Shown here piece after piece: positions 5,734 through 7,586 of a stretch of DNA of 7,586 bases. This DNA is from an uncultured Cryptobacterium sp. (lineage in GTDB: Bacteria; Actinomycetota; Coriobacteriia; Coriobacteriales; Eggerthellaceae). A program made the position numbers and the translations under genes. How positions within the stretch are numbered: the first letter of the stretch is position 1; each line of letters opens with the position of its first letter. The stretch is from assembly GCA_900554685.1 (NCBI GenBank), contig USIG01000083.1, positions 1 through 7,586 of the forward strand, in the 5' to 3' direction. The notes under the pieces were generated by a model, which was not told the origin of the DNA, made no database searches, and worked only from the letters and a program-made list of their open reading frames with translations.

Positions 5734-5846
5734 ACGTACTCCTTCAACGGAGCGTGTAGCACCTATGAAAACAACGTATGTAAGCTACGACGCCCAACTG
5801 TGAACAACTACTCACAGAGACACGCATGCCCCCACACCAGGCATGC
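5731..5846 (-). promoter_or_regulatory. Candidate structured leader of yedE with stem-loops and start-region pairing
   Basis: Reading towards yedE there are three inverted repeats in a row. Stem C is GCATGCC (5824-5830) with GGCATGC (5840-5846), loop 9 nt. Stem B is CTGTGA/TCACAG (5798-5817). Stem A is GCGTGTAGC (5752-5760) with GCTAC-G-ACGC (5784-5793), nine pairs with one bulged base and a 23-nt loop. The loop of A contains ACGTATG (5774-5780), a perfect 7-nt complement to CATACGT at 5731-5737, which covers the yedE start codon and the bases next to the binding site. The sequence pairing is certain. That it works as an RNA switch, rather than as DNA operators, is inference. No known riboswitch class was recognised. 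Confidence 0.4.
5798..5817. promoter_or_regulatory. Dyad CTGTGA-N8-TCACAG, possible regulator binding site
   Basis: The arms are perfect, 6 bp each. TGTGA/TCACA are the half-sites bound by Crp-type regulators, but the spacer is 8 bp where Crp sites have 6, so the assignment is weak. It lies about 65 bp upstream of the yedE ATG and forms the middle member of the inverted repeat series. Confidence 0.3.
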
Positions 5847-5927
5847 CTCTATTACAGGCGGTGCAGAAGAGAATAAGTTACGCAGAAAGACTCATTCTTC
5901 GTTTCCCTTTTGAAACATCAATTGAAT

Positions 5928-5961
5928 CAAAAGCTTAGTAAATGCAGAAAAAGAGCTTTTG
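5928..5961. repeat. 8-bp inverted repeat in the yedE-selA intergenic region
   Basis: CAAAAGCT (5928-5935) and AGCTTTTG (5954-5961) are perfect arms with an 18-nt spacer. They lie between the divergent promoter candidates for yedE and selA. An operator or a leader hairpin is possible; the AT-rich setting makes chance likely. Apart from this repeat, the leader repeats and the promoter candidates, no gene or tRNA was found in 5734-6111. Confidence 0.3.
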
Positions 5962-5972
5962 TATTCGCGTGG

Positions 5973-5978
5973 ATTATA
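5973..5978 (-). promoter_or_regulatory. Candidate -10 element for the yedE operon
   Basis: TATAAT reads perfectly on the minus strand, but the -35 region 17 bp upstream is poor. If used, it gives a leader of about 230 nt that would contain all the inverted repeats before yedE. A weaker alternative is TGTAAT on the minus strand at 5851-5856, which would start transcription within stem C. Confidence 0.3.
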
Positions 5979-6072
5979 GACACAATTATTCTTAGAAAAG
6001 AGAGTTTATTCAAATAGGGGTATCAAATCATCCGCTCAACGGCAAAAGAGGTCCGAATTCATCTCTACAAAC

Positions 6073-6078
6073 TATAAT
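6073..6078 (+). promoter_or_regulatory. Candidate -10 element for selA
   Basis: A perfect TATAAT lies 33 bp before the selA ATG and gives a short leader that contains AAAGGA (6102-6107 region) as the binding site. The -35 region (around 6050-6055) does not match the consensus, so an activator may be needed, or the promoter may be weak. Confidence 0.4.
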
Positions 6079-6111
6079 GCCTCATAATTCAACTAATTAG
6101 AAAGGAATCTC

Positions 6112-7586
6112 ATGACAGATCAGACTCTTCAGATGAGCCTTCGCCTACTCCCCTCTGTCGAAGAAGTCCTTCAGGTGCTCAATACAAGCCCTTATGAAAC
6201 CGCAAAAGCACTTCCTCACACTGTCAAAGTGGAAGTAATTCGTAAAGAAATAGATCACTTTCGCAAAGCGATTTTGCAAAGCGCCCGTCAAGAGAGCGCG
6301 CAGTACTCAACCTATGAAGAAGGTCACAATAAACAAGAGGTCATTAACCACAATAAAAGCCTTGATTCTGCAAGTCAAAGCAAAGATATTCTTGATGAAA
6401 TTGTACAATCGACCGTAGCACAGCTCACCCTACAAGCGCGCCCTTCACTGCGACGCGTAGTCAATGCAACAGGCATTATTATTCACACAAATTTAGGACG
6501 CAGCGTCTTAGCAGATAAGGCTATTGAATCTGTTGTTGAGGTGGCAAAAGGTTATTCCACCCTCGAATACAACACCAAAACCATGAAAAGGGGAAGCCGC
6601 CACGATCATTACGAAGAGCTTATTTGCGCACTGACCGGATCAGAAGCAGCTCTTGCAGTCAACAACAATGCTGCCGCTGTAATGATGGTGCTCCATGAAT
6701 TTGCGCGAGGCAAGCAAGCAGTTATTTCTCGAGGAGAACTCATCGAAATTGGTGGCTCGTTTCGCATTCCCGATATTATGGACTTTTCACAAGCCGAAAT
6801 GATCGAGGTGGGAACTACTAATAAAACTCACCTTTCCGATTATGAACGTGCGATCACCCCTAACACCGCACTGCTCTTAAAAGTACATACCTCCAACTAT
6901 CGCTTAGTTGGCTTTACCGAATCAGTTAAAGCCAAAGATTTAAAGAAGCTTGCCGATGCTATAAACCAACAACGTCTGCAGGATGCCACAGCTACCACTA
7001 GCTCATATGCAGCTTCTCAAACATCATCCCTGGCAACCCCAGATTCGCCTCTTTCCTCTTGCCAGCCTCTTATGGTTTATGAAGATCTTGGATCGGGCAT
7101 GTTTATTCGCCCTCGCTGGCTTCCGCAAACCGAAGAACCAACCGTTAAAGAAGCACTTCGAGAAGGATGCGATTTAGTCTCTTTTTCTGGCGACAAACTT
7201 CTTGGCGGACCTCAAGCTGGCATCATCGTTGGAAGAAAAGACCTTATTGCACGACTGAAGAAAAATCCTCTTGCACGGGCACTTCGCCTCGACAAAATGA
7301 GCATTGCAGCACTTGAAGCAACCTTAAGACTTTATCTTGATCCGCAGCAGGCAATGACAACTATTCCAACCCTTGCCATGCTTTGCGCTCCCGCTCAAGA
7401 CATAAAAGCAAAAGCAGAGCACCTCAAATACCTCCTTGAGCAAAACGTCGCTTCAGAAATTGCCACTTTTACCGTGACTGAAGAGGTCGCACGCGCAGGC
7501 GGCGGATCACTTCCTATGTTTGATATTCCCTCATATGCTGTTGAGGTAGCATTCAACACCTCTTGCTACCCTTCTGCGAGCGCTCA
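6112..7586 (+). CDS. selA: L-seryl-tRNA(Sec) selenium transferase (partial at 3' end)
   Basis: SelA converts Ser-tRNA(Sec) to Sec-tRNA(Sec) with selenophosphate, using PLP. The frame stays open for 491 residues to the window end. Motifs in order are the N-terminal tRNA-binding helices with LPSVEEVL (13-20), NATGIIIHTNLGR (118-130), NNNAAAV (184-190), SRGELIEIGGSFRIP (206-220), VGTTNKTH, LLKVHTSNY, and SFSGDKLLGGPQAG with the PLP lysine at K362. The lysine is K295 in E. coli, about 67 positions earlier. The difference comes from two insertions: about 33 residues near 60-92, and about 34 Ser/Thr-rich residues near 285-320, between the LKKLADA helix and the YEDLGSG strand. AAAGGA precedes the ATG by 5 nt. 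The gene is divergent from yedE; selB and selC may follow beyond the edge. Confidence 0.95.
   Translation, partial: MTDQTLQMSLRLLPSVEEVLQVLNTSPYETAKALPHTVKVEVIRKEIDHFRKAILQSARQESAQYSTYEEGHNKQEVINHNKSLDSASQSKDILDEIVQSTVAQLTLQARPSLRRVVNATGIIIHTNLGRSVLADKAIESVVEVAKGYSTLEYNTKTMKRGSRHDHYEELICALTGSEAALAVNNNAAAVMMVLHEFARGKQAVISRGELIEIGGSFRIPDIMDFSQAEMIEVGTTNKTHLSDYERAITPNTALLLKVHTSNYRLVGFTESVKAKDLKKLADAINQQRLQDATATTSSYAASQTSSLATPDSPLSSCQPLMVYEDLGSGMFIRPRWLPQTEEPTVKEALREGCDLVSFSGDKLLGGPQAGIIVGRKDLIARLKKNPLARALRLDKMSIAALEATLRLYLDPQQAMTTIPTLAMLCAPAQDIKAKAEHLKYLLEQNVASEIATFTVTEEVARAGGGSLPMFDIPSYAVEVAFNTSCYPSASA

Noticed and set aside
5120..5803. 227-residue plus-strand frame opposite yedE
   Set aside because: It is the antisense of a well-supported membrane protein gene and has no recognisable domain or binding site.
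5916..5932. Fnr-type box around ATCAATTGAATCAA
   Set aside because: The ATCAA half-sites are direct, not inverted with a 4-bp spacer, so it does not match an Fnr site.
5734..6111. selC (tRNA-Sec) in the yedE-selA intergenic region
   Set aside because: No long acceptor arm, UCA anticodon loop or TTCGA-type T loop with matching stems could be found on either strand.
6983..7177. 64-residue plus-strand frame inside selA
   Set aside because: It is an out-of-frame shadow over the SelA insertion and core; the selA frame contains all the conserved motifs.

Overview
This window is a selenium-metabolism locus. It holds most of the genes for importing, handling, activating and using selenium, plus the beginning of a likely selenium-dependent enzyme. 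The organism is probably an anaerobe that respires or oxidises formate. Moderate GC content, AGGAGG-type ribosome binding sites, and the mix of YedE, YedF, two DUF3343 proteins and an EF2568-type cysteine desulfurase fit Gram-positive anaerobes such as Coriobacteriia/Eggerthellaceae or Firmicutes. That placement is inference; nothing in the window fixes the genus.

Layout. Positions 1-329 (minus) hold the start of a Tat-exported formate dehydrogenase-type molybdoenzyme that runs off the left edge. A 314-bp divergent intergenic region follows. selD lies at 644-1957 (plus). It is a selenoprotein: an in-frame UGA at 935-937 sits where other SelD proteins carry the catalytic Cys or Sec, and the conserved protein continues in the same frame on both sides. 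selD ends tail-to-tail, sharing a CTAG, with a six-gene minus-strand group. In its transcription order this group is yedE (Se transporter), a tusA-like gene, DUF3343 gene 2, a cysteine desulfurase/selenocysteine lyase-like gene, yedF and DUF3343 gene 1. A 378-bp divergent region separates yedE from selA (6112 to the right edge, plus), which is incomplete at its 3' end.

How the genes fit together (partly inferred). YedE probably brings a selenium species into the cell. The PLP enzyme can release Se or S from (seleno)cysteine. The TusA-like protein, YedF and the two DUF3343 proteins carry conserved single cysteines suited to passing persulfide or perselenide. SelD makes selenophosphate from selenide and ATP. 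SelA uses it to turn Ser-tRNA(Sec) into Sec-tRNA(Sec). The neighbouring formate dehydrogenase is a likely consumer of selenocysteine, and SelD itself is another. selB and selC are not visible here.

The least ordinary parts are these: the roughly 85-residue low-complexity extension of SelD, built partly on a 21-bp repeat; a perfect 13-bp hairpin in the selD message 32 nt before the Sec codon; Ser/Thr-rich insertions in SelA; and a series of inverted repeats in the yedE leader, one of whose loops is complementary to the yedE start-codon region.
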